The position numbers were made by a program, and so were the translations under genes. The notes below the pieces were generated by a model that worked only from the letters and a program-made list of their open reading frames with translations, was not told the origin of the DNA and did no database searches. From Candidatus Iainarchaeum sp. (lineage in GTDB: Archaea > Iainarchaeota > Iainarchaeia > Iainarchaeales > DTGL01): 33,787 nucleotides of DNA. The DNA lies in assembly GCA_026396995.1 (NCBI GenBank), contig JAPLVS010000075.1:1-33787 (forward strand), in the 5' to 3' direction. Below, in pieces: positions 20,375 to 29,412 of the stretch. Numbering within the stretch: the stretch's first letter is position 1; the number at the start of each line of letters is the position of its first letter.

Positions 20375-20944
20375 TCATTCCATGTCTGTTGTTTTTTCGT
20401 TGAGGGCTTTCAGGAGAACCCTGAGCACCATGAGGTCTGCGCTAACGATTCGTTCTCCAAAAACAAATGGACGACCTGCTTTGCGCTCTTCCCTCAGTTC
20501 TCCTTTTTTTAGGAGTTCCAGTTCGCCTTGTTCTTTTTCCAGCTGGCCTTTGAAAAGCGCTATCGCGGATTGCCTTTCCGCGGCAGGCAACTGCCCTACA
20601 CGTTCCAGGAAAGTGCCAATGTTGGCCAGGGCTTTTTCCTGGATTCTTTTCTGCATGAAAAGAAAACCGCGGGCATTGAATGGCTTTCCGGCCTTTTCTT
20701 GGCGCTCATACCGACCCAGCGCATCCCTCAATTCAAACCTTGCGCCCCACATATAGGAGTGCATAAAAGCGGTGTTTGCTTCCACTGTGGCTTTGCCGAA
20801 GGCCGCTTCAAGGGCTTCTCTGCTAGGAAGTCCTTCACGGTTAATGCGTTGGTCAGCCGCAGGCTCGCTCTTAGGGCTGCCCAACAATTTTTCATAGAAT
20901 TTGTCCCTTTTGCCTCTTTCTTCAGGCCTGCGCGCTTTAGGCAT
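20375..20944 (-). CDS. Hypothetical charged, helical protein
   Basis: 189-aa ORF with no recognised motif. Confidence 0.55.
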   Translation of the reverse strand: MPKARRPEERGKRDKFYEKLLGSPKSEPAADQRINREGLPSREALEAAFGKATVEANTAFMHSYMWGARFELRDALGRYERQEKAGKPFNARGFLFMQKRIQEKALANIGTFLERVGQLPAAERQSAIALFKGQLEKEQGELELLKKGELREERKAGRPFVFGERIVSADLMVLRVLLKALNEKTTDME

Positions 20945-20986
20945 ACAAAACTATTTCTCAAACATGAATATATTCTTTTCTCATTT

Positions 20987-21376
20987 TCATCTCGCAACAG
21001 TTCTTGCCATCTCTTTTGCCTCGATTTTGGCGAGAGGGATTACGATTACGCTCTTTGCTATTTGTGGCGCAATGTTTTTGCCTTTTTTTTCCATCTTCAC
21101 AATCTGGAATTTTTCCAAAAGGTAAAGGTCTCGGAGCACAGCGGTTAGCTTCCTGCCGGCCAGCCTGCTCAGTTCTGTCACATTCGCCGGCCTTTTATCC
21201 CGCAGTATTTTCACCAGTTCAAGCCTTTTTTTCGTGAAAACGCTGCTGATTTCCTCCTGCGAGAGGCTAAGCAAAAGGGCTTCGTTCGGATACGCAGAGG
21301 GATTATCCCAAACCTTCGAAAGGTATTCTTTTACAGAACGCCATTTTCCATCGTCCATTTCATGCTTAAGTTTCAT
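20987..21376 (-). CDS. HTH transcriptional regulator (ArsR/MarR-like winged helix)
   Basis: LVKILRDKRPANVTELSRLAGRKLTAVLRDLYLLEKFQIVKMEKKGK resembles a winged HTH; start overlaps inverted repeats. Confidence 0.75.
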   Translation of the reverse strand: MKLKHEMDDGKWRSVKEYLSKVWDNPSAYPNEALLLSLSQEEISSVFTKKRLELVKILRDKRPANVTELSRLAGRKLTAVLRDLYLLEKFQIVKMEKKGKNIAPQIAKSVIVIPLAKIEAKEMARTVAR

Positions 21377-21414
21377 ACTATACATTTAATGTTTAGTATG
21401 CTTATTTAAGCATA
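21374..21414. promoter_or_regulatory. Candidate autoregulatory operator/promoter of the HTH gene
   Basis: TATGCTTA-TT-TAAGCATA (21397-21414) and CATACTA...TAGTATG (21374-21400) inverted repeats overlapping a TATA-like CTTAAATAAG and the start codon. Confidence 0.55.
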
Positions 21415-21521
21415 CCTTGCCAAAAAGAATTCTTTCGGAACCCGCTTTTAAACCGCTTCAGGGCGCGCTTCCGGTGAACTGGCAGAACATTTGCAGAACT
21501 AGGCAACAGCCTAGCGGACTG

Positions 21522-21953
21522 TTACTTTTTCTTCTTTCTAAGTGCTAGAATTATGGCCAAAAAGGCAACCAGTATTATGATACAGGTTATGACACCAGAG
21601 AACAATGTGTCATACAGGTGGTTTTCATATATTTCCCCATATGACGCCCTCTTGCTTAGCACCCCTATGCCGCCGTCGCCTTTTCCTTGAACAAAGTTGA
21701 ATCCAAGTTCACTGCAACAGTTGTAAATTGAACTGGTTGTACATTTCCCGTATGGAGTGGTGAAAGAGTTGTCATCCCAATAATATGCCTCCCAGCCGGC
21801 TGGGAGATCATAATAGACTAATATTTCGTCTCCTCCCCAAAATATTCCGCACTCCTTTGTTTGCGGGTTTATTGCCAGCGCTTGCGGTAGTGGGGCTGCT
21901 GAAACAGAAATCAGACAAACCGAAAGCAATGCCAAGGCAACCGCTTTCTTCAT
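21522..21953 (-). CDS. Small secreted protein with C-terminal membrane anchor
   Basis: Signal peptide MKKAVALALLSVCLISVSAAPLPQALA; C-terminal TM VITCIIILVAFLAIILAL plus RKKKK. Confidence 0.75.
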   Translation of the reverse strand: MKKAVALALLSVCLISVSAAPLPQALAINPQTKECGIFWGGDEILVYYDLPAGWEAYYWDDNSFTTPYGKCTTSSIYNCCSELGFNFVQGKGDGGIGVLSKRASYGEIYENHLYDTLFSGVITCIIILVAFLAIILALRKKKK

Positions 21954-22006
21954 GTGATTAATTAGTGCGATGCCTATATTTAATTCTTTTTATTGCATTT
22001 AAGCAG

Positions 22007-22033
22007 AAGCAGGGAATAATGAAGAGATAATCC
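22007..22033. repeat. 27-bp direct repeat, copy 1
   Basis: AAGCAGGGAATAATGAAGAGATAATCC, identical to 22754-22780. Confidence 0.9.
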
Positions 22034-22112
22034 AACACGGGCCATGGCGTTTTTTTCGCGTTGCGTTAAACCGTTCCAGGTTTGGCTTCCGCTGAATCCG
22101 GAAAGAATCCAC

Positions 22113-22712
22113 CTACTTTCTCGGCTTGCTTACGACAAGAATCCACGGCCAGAGCTCCGGGTTTTGTGAATCAGCATGGTCGTGCTGCCAATATGTAGTG
22201 ATTTCTTCTTTTTTTGCCGGCCTGAATATTTTGACTTTGAAGCCGACCTCGGCCAGTTCCGGAATCGCTTCTTCCAGGAATCTTTTTGCCTCGGAAATTT
22301 TAAAGCGCCCTCCGGGGACAAGCCTGTCAAAAACCAATCGAAAAAGCTTCCCGTACCTTGGAGTGCTTTTGGCAGTCCAAAGCGAGTCAGCAGCGCTTAT
22401 GACCATTTTCATTTGAAAATATTTAACGCTGTTCGGTTTGTAATCTTTTTCCAGTTCGGAATGGAAATCGCCCCTGGTGATCTCGACCGTGCTTCCGCCT
22501 TTTACCGGGATTTGTTCAGTTTCAGGCGCCTCTATGTCAATTCCGTGCAGTTTTCTCCCTTTTTTCTTTGCAAAGCGCAACAGGTCGGCCGGTTTTGGGC
22601 CCGGCCCCAATTCCACGGCGTTTATTATTCCGGGCATGCGTTTTTTCTGCCTCTCGGCAATAAGTCTTTTCACTCGTTTTCTATGCCAGGGGGCGGCCAG
22701 CCTTTTCAGCAT
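22113..22712 (-). CDS. Class I SAM-dependent methyltransferase-like protein
   Basis: INAVELGPGPKPADLLRFAKKKGRKLHGIDIE resembles motif I; LVPGGRFKISEAKRFLEEAIPELAEVGFKV; likely start MLKRLAAPWHRKR. Confidence 0.7.
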   Translation of the reverse strand: MLKRLAAPWHRKRVKRLIAERQKKRMPGIINAVELGPGPKPADLLRFAKKKGRKLHGIDIEAPETEQIPVKGGSTVEITRGDFHSELEKDYKPNSVKYFQMKMVISAADSLWTAKSTPRYGKLFRLVFDRLVPGGRFKISEAKRFLEEAIPELAEVGFKVKIFRPAKKEEITTYWQHDHADSQNPELWPWILVVSKPRK

Positions 22713-22753
22713 GTAAATAGTTAGCCGTATAGAAAATAAAAAGTGAATGCAAA

Positions 22754-22780
22754 AAGCAGGGAATAATGAAGAGATAATCC
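22754..22780. repeat. 27-bp direct repeat, copy 2
   Basis: AAGCAGGGAATAATGAAGAGATAATCC, identical to 22007-22033. Confidence 0.9.
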
Positions 22781-25700
22781 TGCATAGGCACAATTGCTTT
22801 GGCTTCAAGATTGCGAAAAGCGTAACCTCGGGTTTTTAGTGTCAGTGGACTGAAGAGCTCGCCGAAGCTTGCTCCTTACATCTCTGACCTATCAAGCCGG
22901 TGTTATACCGACACCCTCGTCCCTAGCGCTTTGCACCGTAATGCAAAGTGTTCGGGAACGGCTGTCTCTTTTCAGGGAATGCTTCAAGCTTAGATGCTTT
23001 CAGCTTTTATCATTTACAGCGTAGCTACCCGGCTTTGCCTTGTCAGACAACCGGTAAACCAGTGGCTGCGACTCCAGGTTCCTCTCGTACTGGTGGAATC
23101 TTTCCCTCAGACAACCAACACCTCCAACAGATAGTATCCAAACTGGCTCGCACCGTTCTCAACCCAACTAACGTAGGGCTTTAATGGGTTAACACCTCCA
23201 CCCTTGGCTGCTTATGCACAGCCAGGATGCCCTGAGACGACGGCGAAGTATCAAACCGCGGGGTCGATGTGGACTCTCACCCGCGACGGATCCATTACCC
23301 CCAAGGTAAGTTCACTATCAGACTAGGGCCCCTCTAAAGGGCACACTAGCGTTCACTAGACCGTGCTTTCGCAACAAGGTTTCTTGCTGTGTGAAACCCT
23401 GTAAAGCCTGCTTTTACTCTTATATTCTAAAGCGAATTTCTGACTCGCCTGAGCAGACCTTTGGATACCCCTGATATCTTTTCAGGGGTGTACCGCCCCA
23501 GTCCAACTGCCCGGCTAATGGTGTCCTCTTGCGAGTAAGCGAGACAGTTTTATAGGGATGGTGTTACATCGTTGCATCCAAGTTTCCTGACGAAAACTCT
23601 TCGATTGCTCCCATCTACTCTATACTTACAAAACCGGCTCACAGCATCAGCTTGCAGTAAACCTCTGTGGGGTCTTCTCTTCCCGTTGGAAGTCCGCGGC
23701 ATGCTCACCGCGTATCGCGTTCATCGGACTGAAGTCAGGGACAGTAGGGATCTCGTTGCTTCATTGGTGCAAGCCGGCATTAAACCGGCAAGGTATTACG
23801 CTACCATGAGAGCCTCAGAGTTAGGCCCGCTCTTTACCAGCGCTTAATTCCCTTGGACGGGAAGTTCACGTACTGGCAGTGAGCAGAGGTCAGCCCCTAT
23901 ACACACCCTTGCGGGCTTGCAGGGACCTGTGTTTTTACTAAACAGTCGGACCCCCCTTGCTATTGAAACCAGGCATTCTCATGCCTGGCACCCTTTGTAC
24001 CTAAGATACAGGGCTATTTTGCCGAATTCCCTTGACTTCATTACTCCGTTACGCCTAAGCTTGTTCAGCTAGGGGCACCCCTCTCGGTTCTCGGTACGGT
24101 TATCTGAAATCCTTGCCGTAAACCTTTTCACTGGCTCCAGGCCTCAGCCGAACCTTGCGGCTATTCCCCTCTTTAGCCCTTTTCACACCATTACGGTTCT
24201 CCAAGGACTTATAAGGGTTAAGGCCATCGACACTAGGCCTCAGCCTAGCCCGAAGCAACAGTTTACAGCCATTCGTTACCGAAATCGTATTCAGACAGTA
24301 CAGGAATATGAACCTGTTTCCCTTTCTCTCCCACCGTGTTACGGGGAAGATTAGGACCGACTGACCCTTAGCTAATAGTTAGCGCTAAGGAACCCTGGCC
24401 CTTTCGGCGGAAGGGATTCTCACCCTTCAATCGTTATTACTTGCCCAAGGATCCATACATCCGGCGGATTCACAGGACATCACTGCCCTGCTTTCACTCC
24501 ACCGGATTACCCCCTTACTGGTTGGCAGCTTGCGCTGCCCCCCAAGGTTTCGGCAGCCGGTTTTAGCCCAGATTATCTTTCGGGGCCTTTGTCCTAGGTA
24601 GGTGAGCTATTACGCACTCTTTAGAGGGTGGCTGCTTCTAAGCCAACCTTCCTACTGTTTAAGGGCAGAGACACCCTTTGTTAGTGACACTTAACCGGCA
24701 TTTGTGGGCCTTAACCTTGGTCCGGGTTGTTCCCCTCCAAGACTAGCGGGTTACCCGCCAGCCCCCACTCCAGCCTTCTATGGCGGCTGCAGCTTCGGAG
24801 TTTGAAAAGAAAGCCGGTCCTTTCGAACCGATACTTTCTACTCAGTATCTCTACACAGCAGTCTGCCTCAGGCTAGGCTATCCTTCGGGATACTTCAGGG
24901 GGAGCCTGCAATCGCCAAGCGCGAATCGTATATCGCGCCTATTCCCAGGTCACCCGAGCAGATAGACTAGTACCGGTTGAAGTCCTCCACCCCTCGCAGG
25001 AGGGGCTTCGACTTGCCCAGGAATAGATCGCTTGGCTTCAGGTCTTGCCCCAGTGACTAAGGCGCGAGAACACCCGTTCCCTCACCGCATTTCGCGGCTG
25101 TGGAACCATCGGTTTCCCTTCGGCTGCTCCTTTGACAGGATTAGCCTTGCCACTAGGACAAACTCCCTTGGTCGTGATTCTAGACGAACGGCGCAACCCC
25201 GGTCCACAAACTCGCTTGTTCCCTTGCGAAAACTCGCTTCGTTTGCTTCGTACCTTTCGGGCCGCGCCCGCCTGTCGCCATCTAATTTCAAACGCTTTTC
25301 AGCCCCCGTTAGGGGTGCTTTTCAACCTTCCTTCACAGTACTAGTACGCTATCGGTCTCAACTTGTGTTTAGAATTGGGAGTTAAAGACTCCCGTTTTCG
25401 CGAGCAACATCCAATGCACGCTACTCTTGAACTCGGCAATAATCCATTACACTTCAGCTTACACGGCTTTCACGCTCTATGGCGCCCCGTTCCAGGGGAC
25501 TTCTGCTTCAATGCTTTGGACTTAACCAAGCCAACACCACATCCCCACTATATTGCTATAGCGGATTCGGTTTGTTCTCTGCCGTTTTTTCTCGCTGATA
25601 CTGGCGGCATCTCGGTTGATTTCTTTTCCTGCGGTTACTAAGATGCTTCAATTCACCGCGTCTGCCTTTCCTTTCGGAACGATTCGGGAATCCAGGGTTC

Positions 25701-25874
25701 TAAGACCGCATGCGTCTCGCCCTGGCTTATCGCAGCTTGCTACGCCCTTCATCGACAGTTGAGCCTAGTTATCCACTAGATGGCTTATTGTTCAACGCTC
25801 TACGCAAACCCCCAGCTTGCGCCAGGAGTTTTCGTGAAGTCAATGCCATTGTGCCTATGCAGGATCATCTTCTG
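22775..25874 (-). other. 23S rRNA processing stem (inverted repeat flanking the 23S)
   Basis: ATCCTGCATAGGCACAAT (22777-22794) is the reverse complement of ATTGTGCCTATGCAGGAT (25848-25865), one arm on each side of the 23S. Confidence 0.85.
22820..25806 (-). rRNA. 23S ribosomal RNA (ends approximate)
   Basis: Recognisable 23S segments on the minus strand: GATGAAGGGCGTAGCAAGCTGCGATAAGC near the 5' end and GCTGAAAGCATCTAAGC near the 3' end; ends placed from a possible H1 pairing. Confidence 0.95.
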
Positions 25875-26048
25875 TTAACAGGAGTTACTGTTAGTTAGCG
25901 CTAACAGAATCACTATTCCATTCCAAAAAAGCTTGGAATGGTCATCACCAATAATAATTGATGAACATAATACCGCTGAATGCGCCAAAATTTTCTTTCT
26001 TTTGGCCAACCTAGGATTTTCTTTTTTGTAAAAAGAAAAGCCCGGAAG

Positions 26049-26120
26049 TGGACCCAGCGGGAATCGAACCCGCGGCCTCAACCTTGCAAAGGTTGCGTCA
26101 TACCGCTAGACCATGGGCCC
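26049..26120 (-). tRNA. tRNA-Ala(UGC)
   Basis: Minus strand GGGCCCATGGTCTAGCGGTATGACGCAACCTTTGCAAGGTTGAGGCCGCGGGTTCGAATCCCGCTGGGTCCA; cloverleaf folds; loop TTTGCAA gives UGC; G3:U70 present; no encoded CCA. Confidence 0.97.
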
Positions 26121-26175
26121 ACGCGTTTAATATTCCCCTAGGGAATATTTTTTATTTCCACGGGTTCTGTTTTTG

Positions 26176-27856
26176 TTTGAGGAGCCTTTCGGGCCAGTGC
26201 ACTGTTGGTGCTTAAATTTTAGGAGGTGATCCGTCCGCAGGTTCCCCTACGGACACCTTGTTACAACTTAGCCCGTCTCGCAGGACTCAGAATCGACTTT
26301 TTCTTGTGAAAAAGCCTCATCAAAGCTCTACTCAACTGGCTTGATGGGCAGTGTGTGCAAGGCGCAGGGACGTATTCATCGCGCGATAGTGACACGCGAT
26401 TACTGGGGATTCCAAGCATTCACGAGGCAGAGTTCCAAGCCTCGATCTGGACCGGGACTAGATTTAGGGGATTGCCTTGCCCTTTCGGGTTCGGAGCCCA
26501 TTGTTCTAGCCAATGTATGCCGCGTGTAGCCCAAGGCATTCGGGCCATACAGATCTACCGTCGACCACTCCTTCCTCCATGTTTCCATGGCAGTCCTATT
26601 AGAGTGCTCATCCAGATTGGATAATAGCAACTAATAGTGTGGGTCTCGCTCGTTGCCTGAGTTAACAGGACGCTTCATAGTACGAGCTGACGATGACCAT
26701 ACAACACCTCTCAGCGTGTCAGGTAAACCCTTCAGGCTGACCATCATTCTGCTGTCGGCCCTGGTGAGCTGTCTGGCGTTGAATCCAATTAAACCGCAGC
26801 ATCCACCCCTTGTAGTGCGCCCCCGCCAATTCCATTAAGTTTCGGCCTTGCGACCATACTTCCCAGGCAGCGGACTTAACGGTTTCCCTTCAGCACTCCG
26901 GTGTCTAATGAGACCGGAACACTTAGTCCGCATCGTTTACGGCTAGGACTAACCGGGTATCTAATCCGGGTCGCTCCCCTAGCTTTCATGCCTCACTGTC
27001 AGGCCAGTCCTGGTCAGGCGCCTTCGCTACCGGTGGTCTTCTCGGGATCTTAGCATTTCACCGCTACTCCGAGAATTCCCCTGACCTCTTCCTGCCTCGA
27101 GCTCCCTAGTTTCCCTTGCACGCCAACCCGTTAAGCGGGCTGATTTCACAGGGGACTTGTGGAGCTAGCTACGCATGTTTTAAGCCCAATATTAGTGGAC
27201 ACCACTCGTGGAGTACGTGTTACCGCGGCGGCTGGCACGTATCTTGCCCCCCACTTATTCGCCAAGCTGTCTAAGCTTGGCAAAAGCCAGCAGTGCTGGC
27301 ACTGGGAATCCCCCTATCGCGCTTTCGCGCATTGTAGAGGTTTCGCGACTGCTGCACCTCGTAAGGCTAGGGACCTTGTCTCAGTTCCCTACTCCGGGCT
27401 CCCTCTTCCAAGGCCCGTACAGATCTTAGGCTTGGTGGGCAGTTACCCCGCCAACAACCTATTCTGCCGCAGGCTCGTCCTTGAGCGCAACTTGCTGCAT
27501 GAAGCAAGTGCTTTTCGGCAACAAAACATTCCAGTATTCGTTGCCTATGGCACATTATCCCCAGTTTCCCGGGATTAATGCCTCTCAAGGGTAGATTGCC
27601 CACGTGTTACTGAGCCGTTTGCCAGAGGCCATCGTGGCCGGCCTCTAAGACTTGCATGTCTTAATCGGATTCCCATAGCAGTATCCTCCAGCAGGATCAG
27701 CTGGAATCAGAAGAAACTTAATAGAATCTTCACAATACTGTTTCGACGAAAAACTTCATACACTGTTATGTGCATTCATGTGCTTTTCAATCGCAGCAGT
27801 ACTGTTATTTTTTGAAAGCACTAGAGCAGTGCACTGGTTTCCCGTGGCTCTTCAAA
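26176..27856 (-). other. 16S rRNA processing stem with bulge-helix-bulge
   Basis: 5' strand TTGTTTGAAGAGCC-A-CGGG-AAA-CCAGTGCACTG (27827-27856 region) pairs with 3' strand CAGTGCACTGG-CCCG-AAA-GGCTCCTCAAACAA (26176-26204 region). Confidence 0.88.
26221..27707 (-). rRNA. 16S ribosomal RNA
   Basis: 3' end GGATCACCTCCT at 26221; 5' end ATTCCAGCTGATCCTGCTGGAG at 27707; GTGCCAGCCGCCGCGGTAA present. Confidence 0.97.
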
Positions 27857-28126
27857 CAACCTCACGCCAAAAAAAACTTTGGCGCTCATCTTGTTAAATC
27901 TTAGCACAACTCGTTTGGCGATAGCAAAACCGCCATTCGGGTGTTATGTGTAAGCATGAAACTTTTTCCGGCGATTGCGCGCCATGAAATTGAATCGCCA
28001 AGGGCAATTCAAAATTTGTTTTTTCCTATGTTAAATTCGATGCCGAAAACATCGAATCTTATCGCTGTATGGAAGTCAGTAATTAACCTACTAATTACCT
28101 CATTACCCTACAATATACCACCCCTC

Positions 28127-28138
28127 AAATATATAAAG
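28127..28138 (-). promoter_or_regulatory. Candidate rRNA operon TATA box
   Basis: Minus-strand TTTATATATTT upstream of the 16S leader, followed by GAGGGGTGGTATATTG. Confidence 0.5.
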
Positions 28139-28249
28139 GGAATGGTGATACCGCGAAAAGGGCTGAAAACGGGTTCTAAGGGTGTTTTAGGGCGGTTATG
28201 TTTATGAATGAAAGCCTTAAAATGAGGGGTGGTTATGTATATTGGCGTT

Positions 28250-28351
28250 TTTTATTCTGAACGAGCGGGCATGCACAAGAACCATTGTTGCACAATGGGT
28301 TTTGATAATTTTTGCCAAGACAAAAAGGCGAGGTGCTAGAGTGCCTTTTTT
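28250..28351 (+). ncRNA. Candidate small RNA divergent from the rRNA operon
   Basis: Promoter-like CTTAAAATGAGGGGTGGT upstream; hairpin CCATTGT-TGC-ACAATGG (28282-28298); second hairpin AAAAAGGC...GCCTTTTTT ending in a T-tract (28322-28351). Confidence 0.3.
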
Positions 28352-28468
28352 AAGCATTTTTATGAGCTTATTAATTAGAAGCACTATGTTCTATATGGAA
28401 AAGTTTATAAACTAGGAAAAGATTTATTAAGAACTTGCGTTATTAATAAGGGCTGGAGTTGGTAAGTA

Positions 28469-28705
28469 ATGGACGAGTTGAAATTGTTAAATGATTTTGA
28501 AAAGAGTGGTTTTTGGGCTGGAACTGCCCAGCATGAACTACAAAAACAATATCCAAATGAATATGTTGCTATAAAAGATTGCCATGTTATAGCACATGAC
28601 AAAAGCTCAAAAAACGTAATTGATCTACTTGAGAAAAGGAGTGAAGATCTTACGTTGGTCTTGATACAATTTGTTCCTGAAAAGGGTTTGCAGATTTTAT
28701 ACTGA
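28469..28705 (+). CDS. Small protein, DUF5678-like
   Basis: 78 aa; YPNEYVAIKDCHVIAHDKSSKNVIDLLE resembles the DUF5678 pattern (family recalled, not searched); 8 bp upstream of the protease ORF. Confidence 0.7.
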   Translation: MDELKLLNDFEKSGFWAGTAQHELQKQYPNEYVAIKDCHVIAHDKSSKNVIDLLEKRSEDLTLVLIQFVPEKGLQILY

Positions 28706-28713
28706 GGGGAAAT

Positions 28714-29151
28714 ATGAAAATTCCTCTTTTGCTTTCCCCCAAAAAAAACGTATTAGAAGCATATTGCAATATCAGATTTTCACCAAAAAATATTCCGTTG
28801 CCGATAAGATTTATAGTGGATACTGGGAGCTCAGAAACATTTATTGATGAAATTGATGTCATGAGATACCGAGTGTTTACAAAAACTTTTCCCGTTAGTA
28901 ATTCTATATTAATAGGGGGAAATAAAATAAGTCTCCACAAAATTGGCAAGACAGTTATGGCTTTTAAAAATGACAGCGGTGCGATGGAACAGATAGAATT
29001 TAATGATTTAAAAATTGCCGAAAGTGCTCGGTCAAGACAAGGAACAATGAATGCTGGAGCGTCTATTTTGGGAATGAATTTTCTAAATGAAAGCGCACTG
29101 CATCTCTTTTTAGACCCAACAAATAATGTGGCGTACTTTGGCAAAAACTAA
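28714..29151 (+). CDS. Retropepsin-like (clan AA) aspartyl protease
   Basis: FIVDTGSSETFID active-site DTGS motif; ASILGMNFLNESALHLFLD matches the C-terminal ILGxxFL motif. Confidence 0.85.
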   Translation: MKIPLLLSPKKNVLEAYCNIRFSPKNIPLPIRFIVDTGSSETFIDEIDVMRYRVFTKTFPVSNSILIGGNKISLHKIGKTVMAFKNDSGAMEQIEFNDLKIAESARSRQGTMNAGASILGMNFLNESALHLFLDPTNNVAYFGKN

Positions 29152-29167
29152 CTGACAATCGTTTTAT

Positions 29168-29296
29168 GTAGCTGCACTTGCCCTTGCGCTCTTGTTTTTG
29201 GTGTACCAGTGCGAAGAAGTAACCGAAAAAATCTTATGGTTCCTGTTACCGTTCTCGATAGGCGTGGCGGCGGGAATGTATGCGACCATTATGTAG
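29168..29296 (+). pseudogene. Possible membrane-protein remnant
   Basis: Frame reads VAALALALLFLVYQCEEVTEKILWFLLPFSIGVAAGMYATIM*; no good start codon and an in-frame TGA at 29153. Confidence 0.35.
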
Positions 29297-29412
29297 CGAG
29301 GAACCTTAGTCTTTGAGGTTTCTTGGTGTGAACCTAAGTGACGAATGCCTTTTCTAAGCCCGATGAAAGGCGTTTTTTCCTTTTTATAACATTATTGACG
29401 CATTACGTTAAT

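Noticed and set aside
22113-22830. Possible 5S rRNA after the 23S
   Set aside because: No 5S-like sequence recognised; the region encodes a methyltransferase-like protein. 5S is presumably elsewhere.
22948-25898. Many predicted ORFs on both strands between 22.9 and 25.9 kb
   Set aside because: They lie within the 23S rRNA gene.
25880-26048. Several short palindromes in the 23S-tRNA spacer (for example GTTAGCGCTAAC and CCATTCC...GGAATGG)
   Set aside because: Likely ordinary precursor-rRNA structure; no specific function can be supported.
26341-27603. Predicted ORFs between 26.3 and 27.6 kb
   Set aside because: They lie within the 16S rRNA gene.
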